Source of the DNA: Blastobasis lacticolella
Taxonomy: Eukaryota; Arthropoda; Insecta; Lepidoptera; Blastobasidae
Length of the DNA stretch: 64,000 nucleotides
Reading direction: 5' to 3'
Assembly (NCBI GenBank): GCA_905147135.1
Contig: LR990049.1
Location: 3,365,428 to 3,429,427, forward strand
Shown here: positions 1 to 11,770 of the stretch, in pieces
How positions within the stretch are numbered: the first letter of the stretch is position 1
Layout of the letters: the number at the start of each line of letters is the position of its first letter
Notes under the pieces: model-generated
What the model saw: the letters and a program-made list of their open reading frames with translations, nothing else
Told to the model about the DNA's origin: nothing
The model's database searches: none
Translations under genes and position numbers: made by a program

Positions 1-520
1 GATTTTGTCAGGAACTCTGACAGTGTAATGCCCGAACCTTTGAGAGACTTCTTACCAAACCACACCCGATCCCGAGCTGCAGGGTCCGCAAACTTTATCA
101 GAATGGGTCTCGGCTTTCCTTTGCGATCAGTTTTAAAACCACCCATCCTATGACTCGTCCAGATATTGTGCGTGGTGGTTGATGACAGTTTAGTATTTAG
201 GATATCGACAACCATTTTGGTAGTATCCTCCTTTTTCTCTTCGGTAATACCATGGATGAGCAGCATGTTTCGCCGTGATTGCATTTCCAACCGATCCAGA
301 CCTTTGACAAGCGCCTCTTTAAGGAGTCAACCTGCTCCTGTAGCAAACTGAGTGCCTTGCATGAAATGGTTTTTAATGCCTGAAGCTCCACGTTCAGAGC
401 CGCAATAGTGCCGGGCTGTTTCCTCCCAGCCTGGTTCAGCTCTGCCTGGAATTCGGCAATCTTGGTGGCAACAAACTCCCGTGTAGCAGCCATGCAACTT
501 ATCACCTGTGCATTATCCAT
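1..520 (-). pseudogene. LINE ORF1 (coiled coil plus RRM-like), frameshifted, running off the window
   Basis: This is the N-terminal two thirds of a non-LTR retrotransposon ORF1 protein (nucleic-acid chaperone). It starts at the ATG at 520-518. A helical, coiled-coil-like segment (AELNQAGRKQPGTIAALN, then LQEQVDSLKRR) runs to about 320. There the frame shifts by one and continues as RRNMLLIHGITEEKKEDT, then RPILIKFADPAARDRVW and KKSLKGSGIT, which is the usual order of the RRM-like domain of LINE ORF1. The window edge cuts it near position 1. A related ORF1 lies at 33543-34352. One frameshift makes it inactive as read. The clade is not determined. Confidence 0.7.
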
Positions 521-534
521 TGTGTGATATTGTG

Positions 535-1245
535 TTGTGGTTCCAGAACAAGTATATTTTTAAAGGAGATACCGCAGGCAGGTAGCACTTTGTACACTTA
601 TACTATTTTCATAAGAACTATTTACTATTTAGTGTATTAAATACTTTAAAAAATTAAATAATTTGAGAGCTACAAAAAGGCAATGTTCACTCTGCGACTA
701 CCCGCAAATTTATGTATGTATCCAAGCATTTATTGGCGAGGACCTATAATTGGCTTACTGTCTTATATTAGAATTTTATACATTGTAATATACGGCTGTT
801 GGTACTCCTACAAATAAATTAATAAATACTCTTGTGGGATGAAACCGTGTTAAATTAGTTATGAATCCACGTTAATTAAAAAATTTGTAGTTAACAAGTG
901 ACACAATGGATGAATATTCCTCCAACGCAAGACGCACTCTAACATGTAAAAAGAGCGGCAAACCAGACCCAAATTTGTACCCACTGTCTGAATAAAGACC
1001 CCGAAGTATGGATCCATGCATTTGGGGATGGCAAAATATTATCAGCGGTTTTGCAAGATACTACCTGATGCTAGCGTCATTTCCAAAGAACTGTCAGACA
1101 GAAAAAGTGTAAAAAGTGGTGCACAAAATGTCGGTACGTGAAATACGAACAAAACTCAACACTTCTTGCGCATGCAAGGATGAATCCGAACTTTACTTAA
1201 TGTGATTTATTACATATAACATAATAATACGTTTATATTACATAT
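535..1245. other. Unannotated AT-rich stretch
   Basis: I see no gene, terminal repeat or recognised element here. It separates the LINE ORF1 remnant from the first SINE. Confidence 0.4.
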
Positions 1246-1606
1246 GAGCGTCGGTAGCCGGGCGGTTGCGTATCTATCTCGTAAGCGAGAGGTACCGGTT
1301 TCGAATCCCGCTGCGGCCATGTACCAATGACTCTTTTCTCAATTATGTACATTAGTTGAATTCTAACCGATGCTCTTACGGTGAGGGAAATATCGTGATG
1401 AAACCTGCAAATTCCGGCAACTGAATTTGTAACTCCAATCAACTTCTATCCAATCTTTTCAGGTTCCCCTGGTAGCAGGGCCACGAAGGTCAGATGGTAG
1501 TCGCTCCACTGTAATTACCTGATCGCCAAATCCTAGATCATGGTTAAGGCGGACCCCGGGCTCTCGTTCTCGATAGCACAACCGGGACATTAACGCCAAG
1601 ATTACT
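1246..1606 (+). mobile_element. tRNA-derived SINE, family A, near full length
   Basis: The tRNA-like head carries a box A-like segment (GGTAGCCGGGCGGTT) and a box B-like segment (GGTTTCGAATCCC), then GCGGCCATGTACC. The body follows with the family landmarks ACGGTGAGGGAAA, CCCCTGGTAGCAGGG, TAATTACCTGATC and the end ATTAACGCCAAGAT. At least eight other full or partial copies of this family occur in the window. This one is the reference copy used to recognise them. Confidence 0.85.
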
Positions 1607-1613
1607 TTTCATA

Positions 1614-2230
1614 ATACGTTTATTTTACATACACATTACCTAAACTCATTGCTTTTTTATTTAAAGTCATTAATTCAAGCAATTTACTTAAATTAAAACA
1701 ATCGTATGGCGCTTCAAATTGTGCCGTTGCTAGGGAAAAATTACAATATCTCGGTTCTTTATTAACCGATTAGGATTATAAAAATAGTTTTATATAGCTT
1801 AATAATGTGCTTGTATTTTCTTTGTCAGCTTTTTTGCTCTAAAGTTATCGGTTAAGTTGTTAAAAATTAAAAACGGTAAAATTTTAATATAATCTGAAAT
1901 ACCTCTGAAACCATCATATTTACACGGTTGTTTGTAATAACGGATAATATTGTAGTACTCTTTATTCTGCGTAGTTTGATATCCCACACATTATTCCAAG
2001 TGCAATACACTCGTTTTAAATGCAAATTTCAAAACGCGGCGGCGGCCATTTTGATGACGTCACAGCTGGAGAACCAGGCACTTTAGATATTGTCTCCCGG
2101 CTGTTTTTTATTCAGAATAATAACAACTTAACAACATACTAAAAGATGATGCTGGTTTCACTTCCGAACCTTTTTACAGTTAAGGGAAGGGGGTTGACTA
2201 AGTGATTCGGCAAGTTTAGGTAATAATTTT
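1614..2230 (-). repeat. Unclassified repeat family (CAGCCGGGAGACAATCTC), copy 1
   Basis: On the minus strand the segment reads through CCAGCATCATCTTTTAGTA, then CAGCCGGGAGACAATATC, a GCGGCCGCC-type GC island, and an AT-rich tail ending TTTACATACAAATTACC-like sequence. The same order is found on the plus strand at about 34385-34960 and 34961-35335. CAGCCGGGAGA and TTCTCCAGCTG can pair as an imperfect hairpin at its start. I see no terminal inverted repeat or coding sequence, so the class is unknown. Confidence 0.6.
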
Positions 2231-2639
2231 CGAAGACGACGGGAGTGGACCTTCTGTTAGTTTTCTATTTTGTGACATAACTTTCAGTTTTGCGATAGGT
2301 ACTTACTGCCATTACTAATTCGCTCGCAGACAGTGAGACTTGTGTCAAATGAGTGCGACGTGGAGAAGTGCTCAAGCCCTCTCGTCATAATACATTATAA
2401 CATTACACTACCTGATGCTACGTACATGTAAGAATACATTGCTATTAGTTAATATTTTCGGTATTTCTTATTGTAATGGCTTCTAACACATTTCTCAATG
2501 TGTATTACCAAATTGCGAGGGACCTGCGCACTAAAACCACAATATTTTATCGTAATGTGTGCATGAATAGTTACGGTTTAAATGTAATAACGGTTGGATG
2601 ACATTTTGGATAGCGAACTGTTTGGCAATAGGTACGTAG

Positions 2640-3830
2640 TATGGCGCCGGGACCGAGACTATAGTGCAACTGACCAGGAGAAGAGAGGTGGTGTACTCAT
2701 TGGTGTGCGTGGAGGATTTATGGATTACGGTGGGAGTTAGTAATCAACGTAGTTCCTCTAATCTACAAATTTATGTGTTATACCTAATTAGTCAGCATCT
2801 TGAATTTAGTTTTTCACAACAGCTAATTAACTTTACAACTAGGTTTACTTAATGAAGTTATGCAATTATACCCATCTGACAAATACCTAATTATTGGAGA
2901 CTTAAACATGAGTGGTATAAGTTTGAATACTTACCTCCGTTTATAATTACCTTGAACCGTCCAATTATACGAGTCAGGATAAAATTCTACTAGTCGATGA
3001 ACCTAATCTATTGGGCCTTAATCAGTACAATGGTATTAGAAATTGTCAGAATAAGACATTGTATCTAGTATTATCTAATGTTGAAGTGATAATGGCCAGT
3101 TGCCCCGACCCTCTGGTACCAATAGACAAACTTCATGGAGCTTTATGTATTAATTTTGATTGCCTATCCCAAAAATACTAGAATGTACACCTTATAAGAA
3201 ATATAATTATACTAAGGGGGATTACGAGTAAATAAATGAAATCTCCAGTATTGATTGGCAAGCTGAACTGACGCACTGGTCTTTAGAGGAAGCAGTGGAG
3301 TATTTTTATAATGATATATTAGGTTACGTAGTGAGTTTATCCAGTCAAGAGTAGTTAAATGTAATTTCTATCCCAGAAATACAAGTATTTTAAGAAATAT
3401 AAGAGGTATGGCAATGCCTCCGACAAGGCAATTTTTTTGCTATATATAATACCTAGAGGAAGAGAGCTATTAACAGTACCTAATTTCAGTTGAATCTACG
3501 ATAGCAAGCAATCTCAAATACTTCTGGTCCTATATTAAAGCCAAATCTAACAACAATGCCAAACTGCCTTATTCATAATGGGGTTGCTTATAACACTGGC
3601 GAAAATATTAACAATGCATTTTCAACTTATTTTCGTTCTACTTTTCTTGATGCAGACCTTAATTCACCTAATAGTAACCAAAATATAAGATCCCCATCAT
3701 CAACATCAGCCGCAGCGCATATCTCGTCAGTTTATATTCACTCTGCTTCAGTGCAAAAGTTATTGGCTGACTTGGATGCCTCTAAATCCGCTGGTCCTGA
3801 AGACTTGGGAAAACGGCGAGGAAAAACATG
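2640..3830 (+). mobile_element. Degenerate LINE ORF2 fragment (endonuclease to pre-RT)
   Basis: Scattered readable pieces occur in the order of a non-LTR ORF2. Near 2645 is RRDRDYSATDQEKRGGVLI, an endonuclease block. Near 2880 is KYLIIGDLNMSG, the GDxN motif. Around 3100 is a DKLHGAL block. At 3556-3810 an open piece ends LLADLDASKSAGPEDLG, the linker just before the RT palm. Frameshifts and stops separate the blocks. The 3' part is lost where a SINE fragment begins. It is a dead copy; the Jockey-like assignment is tentative. Confidence 0.65.
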
Positions 3831-3854
3831 CGACCTGTACATTCAGGCGACTAG

Positions 3855-4025
3855 ATGTGTAACCAGGATCCAATCTGGTCAGTTTCCCCTAGTAGCAGGG
3901 TCATGGAGGTAAGATAGCAGTGGCACCACTGTAATTACCTGATCGGCCGAATCCTGGATCGTCATCAAGGCGGACCACGGGCCCTCGTGCGTGACAGCAC
4001 AACCGGGACATTAACGCCAAGATTA
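3855..4025 (+). mobile_element. SINE family A, 3' part only
   Basis: It has CCCCTAGTAGCAGGGTCATGG, TAATTACCTGATC and the terminal ACATTAACGCCAAGAT, but lacks the tRNA-like head. It is fused directly to the end of the LINE fragment, just upstream of the gene A promoter. Confidence 0.75.
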
Positions 4026-4153
4026 TGTTTTACAATAACCCCGCAGTCACCTTAGCCCCCGGTCGACCTTTTTATTTATTATCAAACAAATACGCAGTAA
4101 AATACTATTCTATACGATAGTGTACTAAGAAACTTGGATTCCTTATCTCAATG

Positions 4154-4201
4154 TATATAAATATAAACAAAATTCCCCGAGTCGAAACGCAGTCTTCCGA
4201 T
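4154..4201 (+). promoter_or_regulatory. Gene A core promoter: TATA box and AGT initiator
   Basis: TATATAAATATAAAC at 4154-4168 is followed about 30 bp later by CGCAGTCTTCC, which matches the arthropod AGT-type initiator with the A at about 4191. The start codon at 4202 is only about 11 nt further, implying a very short leader. The same arrangement, including CGCAGTCTTC, precedes gene B. The +1 position is inferred. Confidence 0.6.
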
Positions 4202-7200
4202 ATGGCTCGCCTGGTGCAGGTCGTGCTTCTGTTGGTGTATTTTAAATACAGTGAAGCCTCTTTGGGTAAGTTTATTTTATTTTCACCTATGTCAAATCAT
4301 GAAATGGTTGTTATTTGTGGGATAGTTGAGTTATATGTAGATTTAGTGAAAAATACAGTGATCTATGATACTTGTGGCATGAACTGAACACAGATCTTGA
4401 GGTGGTTGAATAAGGGGCGGACGAAATATAGGTTAAAATAAAGTTCGAAGTAGTAAAAATAAAAGAAAACATGTGAGAAGAATTGTGTCAGGACATAGCA
4501 AAGTGGACAAAGGCGTGGGTTTCATGTATTCTTACGTTCTTGTAATTACATAGGCCATGTTTACTAGCATTTTTCACTAAGTTGTTTACGACTTGAGTGG
4601 TTTAGTTGGTTAACATGCCGGTCTCCCACGCCGAGGTCCCGGGTTCGATTCGCGGCCGGGCAGAAATTTAAATGAAGAATTTTAATTTTTGTTACGTGTC
4701 TTTGCTTTTCTATACTAGTTTATCAATTTTCTGGCACCCATAACACAAGCTTTGATTACTTTGAGGCTAGATTGCGCTGTGTTAATTGTCCATAAATATT
4801 TATTTATTTATTATTAATTTGCGTAATGGTAACATTGTGACGCAAAAGTAACTCCATAATGTTATCTGCACCGATTTTGACGGTATTGTTATAAAAGACG
4901 ACATGGGGAATGACATTAACCGAAAACTTCCAAATATTTGTACAGTATTCTGCAGAAAAATCAGACCCCTCTAACATACTTGTAGTACCAGTAAGAGAAC
5001 CAATTGATCTGCAGGGAATTGCCTATTCAGCATCAAAAGTAGCTAAAACGTAATAAAAGATCAGATTAATCTGAATAATTAAGATAATTTAGACCTTATA
5101 CCTATGGCATTAAAGTCCGGGTGCAGTCTGTGTAAAGTTCATGACAAATAATATTTTAATAAGAACTGTATCATGTTTATGTATAGCTAAAGCCTCTTTG
5201 GTTAGATCATTCTGAATAGTCTGGTTTCTGAGCTACTTCTGATGCTGACTATACCATGCTTACGGTATTATTGTTATTTTAACCCTAGATCACTAAATTT
5301 ATTTTTCGGCGCTTAATACTAACCTTCGTCATTTTGACTACGGTATTTAAGGGGGTTAAAGGGATTTATTAAAACAAAATGTACATAAAATATAGTTTTT
5401 ATTAGTAATGAAGAGTACTTATGTTATTTCTTGTATTTACATAACTGATATTATGTCAAATTATTAATCAAACAGCTTCATGAATGAGATCATCGTTTTC
5501 ATGCCAAATCAACAATTGTAAGATTAGGATAAAAAAGCTAAAAATGAATAAAATAATTAATGTCAAATATAATTTAATAAAGTAATGTATAAAATAATCT
5601 ACTAACATAAACATTTTTGTTAAAATATAAAATCTAATACATTTGCGACACACGTCAAGTTTGTGTTTCCCACACGATTTATTGCACTTGGTGCAATATG
5701 GGATTTCCACAAAATATAAAGTCAAATACAGTTATTTGATGGCAAATGACTAAGTTTCATTCCTGCAGATAATGTAAATATGCCAATAAGGGCTCTCATT
5801 TCATTATACATCCCTTGGTCTCTGAGTATTCTTTCCATTTTGGTATTTTTGAGGTTTTATTTCTGTTTCTGCATTGTGGTCTTCTTTCTTGCTTCCTGAC
5901 GAATTTTCGTACTTGTAATAAAAACTGACAAATTGTATCTAAAACAATGACTAATAAATAGCGCTGAAAATAAATAAAATACATCTACAACAGAAATAAG
6001 AACGCAAAAAAACACAATTGAAATTGTAAAGAAATCACGTAATACTAATCTTCGTCGATGCGACTATCCATGGTCGCTGAAATAGCGCTCACGGGCCCCC
6101 TACACTTGAAACATGCTCATGAGGTCAACCGGTCAACTGAGATTAGACAGAGTATGGAAGAAGTGCATAGGCGTGCGCAGGATTTTACGCGATTTTTAGA
6201 CTTTTTTTCGTCGTTCGACGAAAGTTCGTAATCTAGGGTTAAATATGCTTGAATAAATTCACAAAGCGCCATCTAGCCCCAAAGTAAGCAAAGCTTGTGT
6301 TATAAGTGTTAGATAACTGATAAACTACTTTAATCCTTTTTAAATACATACTACAAGTACACCCAGACCTGTAACAGAAATTAAAATAAATCATTTCAAT
6401 TTCTGCCCAGCCGGGAATCGAACGCGGTACCACTGCGTGGCGACCGGCATGTTATCCAACTGAACCACTCTGGTCGTCATTGACATTGGCGTCCATATAG
6501 ATTTTTGGCACTGCTGACGACATTAGTTTCCATACGAAAGACAAAAACCGAACCAACAGAAAAGGTCAGATCGAATAACCAAATATTTTCTAAACTACGA
6601 AACCGATTTCAATGAAATAGAGCCTAGAACCATTTGCAACGATTCAAATAAATATAAAAGTGGGCCTCCCTCTTTACCCTATCTCATAACTACATATCAG
6701 ACTTAACACAATATCAAAGTAATATATGCGTTACAGGTATTTATATTAACTTAAAGGAAGCATTTCCAAAGCATAGTATGTAGGAACGGCTATAGATGGT
6801 GGGTTCTGGATATGAGGATTTCCCTCATTTCCATTTTCCTGTCATTCCAGCCGTACATATTCGCAATACTCTTAATAATAAATAATACTTTAAAAATATA
6901 TATTTTCTCATCACTTCACACTGTCTAGGTTTCTGATCCAATGCTCAGCGGATACAGTAGTATGATGGGGATTGAACCCTGGGACCACATCGTTACGACC
7001 TACGCAACGAACAACCTGTGGAGGTGTAGTCTGTGATGTGAACCAAGTGGCCTTATCCGTCGTTGCAGGTGCAGATTCGGAGTGGGAGCTATTGGTTCTT
7101 CTTAATTATTTCACCAACACTTCCAAGGCTTCGATCCTCCGATCCCCGCTCTTTCCCTCACCATCACAACCAGGTGCCTCCTATCGACACGCAGCTTCTT

Positions 7201-10193
7201 CCTGCCTTGCCTTGTTTTCATTTGCTGAAATAATTATGCCAGTAGAAACAAGTTCAATAAAAAGTGCAAACACAGTAAATGGAGTTACGCAAAGTTCCAC
7301 ATGCAACCCCCAGTTTCACAATCATGGGCAGTCTGCAGCCCTGGTAAATTTTCAAGGTCCATACTACAACACAGTCTCACACAAAAGTATTCTTTTTTAT
7401 TTACAAACTCACAACAACAGTAGCTCGTTAATTTAGCCCACTTCTGAATTAAAAAAAGGGAAATACCTCGACAACTTTATTGACACGTCTGACAATTAAC
7501 AATTTGACGTGCGCACCCATAGTTATGTCTATCGTTTATCAGTATATTAGTTGAATACTAACCGATGTTCTTACGGTGAGGGAAAACATTGTGATGAAAC
7601 CTACACATTCAGGCGACTGAATGTGTATCGAAGATTCAATCTGGTCACGTTCCCCTGTTAATAAAGTCATGAAGGTCAGATGGTAGTCCCTCCACTATAA
7701 CTACTTGACTTGACAAATCCTGGATCATGGTCTAGGTAAACCGGGACCATAACGCCAAGATGACCATCATTAAGTACAGTAAATTTAATCAAGTTAAGAT
7801 GAGACCTCTGGTTCCCCTGAACAGAATTAGGTCAAATAGCTCTCTGTCAACTGGAATTACTTGATATGCCAAATCTGGAATCTTCGTGGTCTTGTTGCTC
7901 GAGGCCCTCGTGCGCGAGATTATAACCAGGATATTAACGCCAAGATGAAATGAAAGAACAACGTAGATATAACTTTGTTAGTTATTTCACATTTGGAGGT
8001 AATGAAATGAAGTGAATTTGGAAGAATTCAATAGTATCGCAATATTACTAGATACTACTACTATTCTTCGAGTAGGTGCATTATTCATTGAAAGAAGGTA
8101 CTTGTGTTCGAAAATAATAATCGTCACATATCTTTCTGTTTTCAGATACACTCAGTACGCGAGGTGATGCAGCTGACGCAACACCACCTAGTACAAATCA
8201 GAGTTATGCATCGGCTACTACGAGTAACTACCGAAACATTAAAGTAAATTATAGTCAAGATGTTGTCATACCCAGGTCACACGAAAACGATTCAAGTGAC
8301 TACAATGCCAATGCAAATCACTCTACAGCTGAAAAAGAAAATATATACCCTGAAAGAACAAACAATGATGATGATAATAGTTACAGAGTTTATCCCATCA
8401 CTGCAAGAGCACCTATAATCTTTAATGACAACAATTATTATCACAAAGGCGGTGAATCTTTTTCTCCTACTGATGGAGATTTGAAAAATGTCGAAAATGG
8501 CGATAGTAGTTGGGATAATAACAATAATAACTCCTGGGGCACCAATGACAATAGATCTAGAAAGAGCTGGGATAGTGCCAATCGTAATCATGAACATGAC
8601 AAAGGCAGTCATGTCACTAAGAACCAACTAGAAGACAATGGTCGAAATAGAGGTTTCAGTCAGGAAACTAATCGAATCGGTAACCAAAATTGGAGTAACG
8701 ATGCAGATATGTGGAATCCTATTAATGGTAACTCAAGAGACGATGAATATAACCAAAATAATGACAACAACCGATACGGACATAAGGTCAATTTAGACAG
8801 TGGAAGCGACAATAATTATCGTCGAAACACACAACACCGGGACAAACACGACAACGATAAACGAAATCGGGATACAGGTTACGATAACAATAACAATTTT
8901 AATAAGGACTCAAACTATAACGGCCATCAGGAATGGGACAGACCTAAAAAATATCATGGAAATAATTGGACTAAACATCGAAACAATAATCATTGGAATA
9001 GTGATCGTTCCTGGGATGGTAATTCAAATAAGAAAAGGCGAAACTATGGCAATAAAGACGATGAATATAACCAAAATAATGACAACAACCGATACGGACA
9101 TAAGGACAATTCGAACAATGGAAGCGACAATAATTATCGTCGAAACACACAACACCATGACAAACACGACAACGATAAACGAAATCGGGATACAAGTTAC
9201 GATAACAATAACAATTTCAATAAGGACTCAAGCTATAACGGCCATCGGGAATGGGACAGACCTAAAAAATATCATGGAAATAACTGGACTGAACATCGAA
9301 ACAATAATCATTGGAATAGTGATCGTTCCTGGGCATTCACATTGGCTGCACCCAGTGGTAAGTATAGTACATATATTCTAGTAAGTGCTATCATTGGCAG
9401 TATAAGACGTACGTCATCCAGTATAACCGCAATAATATTGTACATTGGATACGTAGGTACAACAAAGTTTTATAAACAACCATCATTTCATGTGGTCCAA
9501 TCAGCGAGCATTATGGCTCGGTATACATTTCATACATATTTATTGCTGGATATTTTGGATTTAAAGCGTGAGGGACGAATATAAAATATATTAATTTTAA
9601 AAGATAGGTGATCACCAAAAATTCTAATCTTATCAATAATCAATTAAAGATAGCTATGATTTTTTTTGCCTTTTAAGGGTTCAAAGACTTCCGAAACTTC
9701 AGTGGTAACTTAGATCTAGTTAAACGCTATGTTTAGAAGAGATCACCTACTTTTTGCAGATTACCACAAGAAGAGCATTGGGAGCAGCGGCAAGGATACC
9801 GGCCGGTACCACAAGAGCCGCGGAGGGCGGTACAATTCCTACAGTTCTCACAAATCCAGTCACGGGTACCACCGGAAGAAAGGCAGCGACTGGCTTAGCC
9901 ACGGTCGACACTACACTGGGGGTGGCAGAAGATACCACTCCGAAGGTGGGGGACGACACTACTCTGAAGGTGGGAAAGGACACTACTCCGAAGGTGGCAG
10001 GCGGGGCTCTGGCCACAGACAAGACGGCCCTGGCAAATTCGGTACCGATAGCTTTAACGGTCGCAAAGTAGGCAAGGACGCGGGATCTGTGGTTTCAGGT
10101 TTCGTCAAAGAAGTGGCACCGGCAGTGATGGATACAATCTTTGACAGTGGCAAAATTATGTTATTGAAGAAACTGCCATTCATCGGGAAATGA
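4202..10193 (+). CDS. Gene A: secreted Asn-rich low-complexity protein (3 exons, 569 aa)
   Basis: Exons are 4202-4265, 8146-9357 and 9760-10193, joined at GTAAGT/TTTCAG and GTAAGT/TTTTTGCAG sites, all phase 1. They sum to 1710 nt with one stop. Exon 1 is a signal peptide (MARLVQVVLLLVYFKYSEA). Exon 2 is rich in Asn, Asp, Arg, His and Trp and has a 318-bp (106-residue) unit repeated nearly twice, starting at about 8739 and 9057. Exon 3 is rich in His, Gly, Ser, Arg and Tyr with RRYHSEGG-like octads, then a less repetitive tail (VMDTIFDSGKIMLLKKLPF). The open frame running past 9357 is intron read-through. The 3880-bp intron 1 holds several SINEs. I do not recognise the family. An extracellular structural or adhesive role is inferred from secretion and composition only. 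Confidence 0.7.
4590..4806 (+). mobile_element. tRNA-derived SINE, family B, inside gene A intron 1
   Basis: The head reads TGAGTGGTTTAGTTGGTTAA and CATGCCGGTC, then a clear B box in CCCGGGTTCGATTCGCGG. The body has AATGAAGAATTTTAATTTTTG, a TGGCACCCATAACACAAGCTT block and GGCTAGATTGCGCTGTGT, and ends in TTTATTTA. Three minus-strand copies lie near 6.4, 23.8 and 35.6 kb. Confidence 0.8.
4840..5120 (+). repeat. Intron 1 block shared with gene B
   Basis: Segments such as CGACATGGGGA, CAGTATTCTGCAGA, AGCATCAAAAGTAG and ATAATTTAGACCTT recur in the same order in gene B intron 1 at about 40440-40690. This is non-coding homology left by duplication of the whole gene, not a separate mobile element as far as I can see. 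Confidence 0.65.
5121..6238. other. Gene A intron 1, no recognised content
   Basis: AT-rich intronic sequence. Short open frames here have no recognisable domains and I leave them out. Confidence 0.4.
6240..6482 (-). mobile_element. SINE family B in gene A intron 1
   Basis: Reverse-strand copy with a diverged head (box B side visible as GCCGGGAATCGAACGC on the plus strand) and the body block GCGCCATCTAGCCCCAAAGT. Confidence 0.75.
6840..7535. other. Intronic stretch with a 154-codon open frame of doubtful meaning
   Basis: An open frame at 6972-7436 (+) shows no domain and lies inside gene A intron 1. A B-box-like motif on the minus strand (GGGTTCAATCCCC near 6970) hints at an old tRNA-like repeat. 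I do not call a gene. Confidence 0.3.
7538..7765 (+). mobile_element. SINE family A, head missing
   Basis: Starts near TTAGTTGAATACTAACCGATG, continues with ACGGTGAGGGAAAA and CCCCTGTTAATAAAGTCATG and ends ATAACGCCAAGATGA. A further partial body follows at 7800-7947. Confidence 0.75.
7800..7947 (+). mobile_element. SINE family A, short 3' piece
   Basis: Contains GGTTCCCCTGAAC, ACTTGATATGCCAAAT and ATATTAACGCCAAGATG. It sits directly before the end of gene A intron 1. Confidence 0.6.
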
Positions 10194-10793
10194 AAATGAA
10201 TAGGTATAGTCATTGATTAGCGTTTACTGCAGGGCTCTTTTTGTTTAGTAACCTCCCCGTATGGTTTAATCGCTTATACCTTATGGGACTACAAAACATA
10301 TATATTTATTTTTAAAGTATTTTTAAAGTTAATTTTAAAAGATAGGTGGTCACAAAAAAATCTAATCTTATCAATAATCAATTAAAGATAGCTATGATTT
10401 TTTTTGCCTTTTAAAGGTTCAAAGACTTCCGAAACTTCAGTGGTAACTTAGGTCTAGTTAAACGCTTTGTAAAATTACAATTCTTTTCCTTGTAAATTCA
10501 ATTACAATGAAGTACAGTAAAATTCCTAGATAATTGCTGTAAAATTAATATTTTTAATAGCATAAGTACATACAGACATTGTAATTTTACTGGTGTCTAG
10601 TGATTCTACAATAGTTATGTAAAATTTACAATAACCTGTAGTTATCTATGGCTCATTTTATAGCAAAGTCACAAACGAAATTTGAATTTGCTGGAAGGTA
10701 TTTATGAAATCACAAATCATATGCTTCTATATTAAATTACAATAGTGTATATTAAATGTCATGAATGATAACTTTAATATTTGAGATTTTTTG

Positions 10794-10846
10794 AAAATAT
10801 TATTTTGTCAAAAATCTGCAATAGATTTTTGACAAAATAATATTTT
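10794..10846. repeat. Perfect hairpin, 24-nt arms, 5-nt loop
   Basis: The arm 10794-10817 is the exact reverse complement of 10823-10846, with loop GCAAT. It lies inside the inserted element. Confidence 0.9.
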
Positions 10847-10957
10847 ATTTCAGTCTTGGTTTTCAAATTAAAGCAACATTCAAAACACATATGTATCCGT
10901 AAGAAAAATAAAAGTAGTAAGTAAGTAAGTAAAGTAGAAGAAGAGTCTGTAGAAGCG

Positions 10958-11377
10958 GTGCCGGTGATAGGAACTATAAATGACGAACGTCTCAGAATTG
11001 AATTATTGAACGCCAGAGCCACCTCGGTCCCAGAGCTAATTTCTGTTGCAGCCTCTATACGCGTTAAACGGTCAAGTCAAAATAGCTCTAATCATCAACC
11101 CCAACAAAAACACTCGAGGTTCTCTGTTGACAATCGAAACACTGTGCCATATTGTAGTTTTTGTAAAAGGACTGGCCATTCTTTTAGTAATTGTCGCAAC
11201 AAGGAGTCAATTCATGCAAAGCTGACCGAAAACGGTCCTTTGCCGCCATCTATCGCCGCGCCTAAGCAAGCCAGCGATAAGGTTTGTTCATTTTGCTCGA
11301 AACCGGGTCACACATTAGACACGTGTTTTCGGAGAGACAAACAGATAACCTCGAATTACGTTAATTCGGTAGCATAA
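10958..11377 (+). CDS. Gag-like fragment with two CCHC zinc knuckles
   Basis: The frame is about 140 codons with a weak (GTG-type) start, so it is probably a 5'-truncated piece. It carries two perfect CX2CX4HX4C knuckles, CSFCKRTGHSFSNC at about residues 67-80 and CSFCSKPGHTLDTC at about 111-124, separated by a basic linker. Such pairs are typical of retrotransposon Gag nucleocapsid domains, which bind RNA. No protease, RT or integrase follows. It is probably a captured fragment inside the inserted element rather than a working gene. Confidence 0.5.
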   Translation: MPVIGTINDERLRIELLNARATSVPELISVAASIRVKRSSQNSSNHQPQQKHSRFSVDNRNTVPYCSFCKRTGHSFSNCRNKESIHAKLTENGPLPPSIAAPKQASDKVCSFCSKPGHTLDTCFRRDKQITSNYVNSVA

Positions 11378-11770
11378 TTCATAATCTTATTCATTGAAGA
11401 TGTTTTGTAAAATTACCATATCACTGTTGTAAAATTCCAAAATTCCCAATTAGATTTTTGGGAAATATTAAGTAAAATTAGTACATTTTGTTCGTAAGAT
11501 CACAGTGTAAATGTATTAAAATTCCTAATCTGACTCATTGGAAATATTTTGTAAAATCACTACACATTATTGTAAAGTTACAACCTTGATACTCAAAAAT
11601 TCCAAATCTAATTAAAAAAAATATTTGGTAAAATTACCACATTGTTGTTGTTAAATTCCAATGTCACTATATGGTAAAATTACAATATTAGTATACTAAG
11701 ATTCCTAATTTAACTTGTAGGAAAATTTTTTAACAGTGTATGTTTAGAAGGGATCACATACTTTTTGCAG

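Larger units (their letters stand above)
10467..11736. mobile_element. Inserted element with GTAAAATTAC motifs, a 24-bp-arm hairpin and a zinc-knuckle ORF
   Basis: It interrupts the duplicated unit exactly between AAACGCT and ATGTTTAG, which are contiguous in the upstream copy. Both flanks of the insert are full of TGTAAAATTAC and CCTAATTTAAC variants. It contains the hairpin at 10794-10846 and the CCHC ORF at 10958-11377. I could not find clear terminal repeats or a target duplication, so the class is open. Confidence 0.6.

Noticed and set aside
1246..1320. tRNA gene suggested by A and B boxes
   Set aside because: The arms do not form a convincing cloverleaf, and the head is always followed by the same non-tRNA body. 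It is a SINE. The same applies near 26.75, 39.9, 40.8 and 23.9 kb.
6972..7436. 154-aa gene inside gene A intron 1
   Set aside because: No domain, no promoter or splice support, repeat-like surroundings.
8800..9381. 193-codon frame overlapping gene A exon 2, and similar ones at 9754, 11765, 42756 and 44052
   Set aside because: Shifted-frame shadows of the repetitive real exons; no signal or domain of their own.
9358..9584. C-terminal hydrophobic extension of gene A exon 2
   Set aside because: It lies after a strong GTAAGT donor that matches the exon 3 acceptor in phase; read-through of intron 2.
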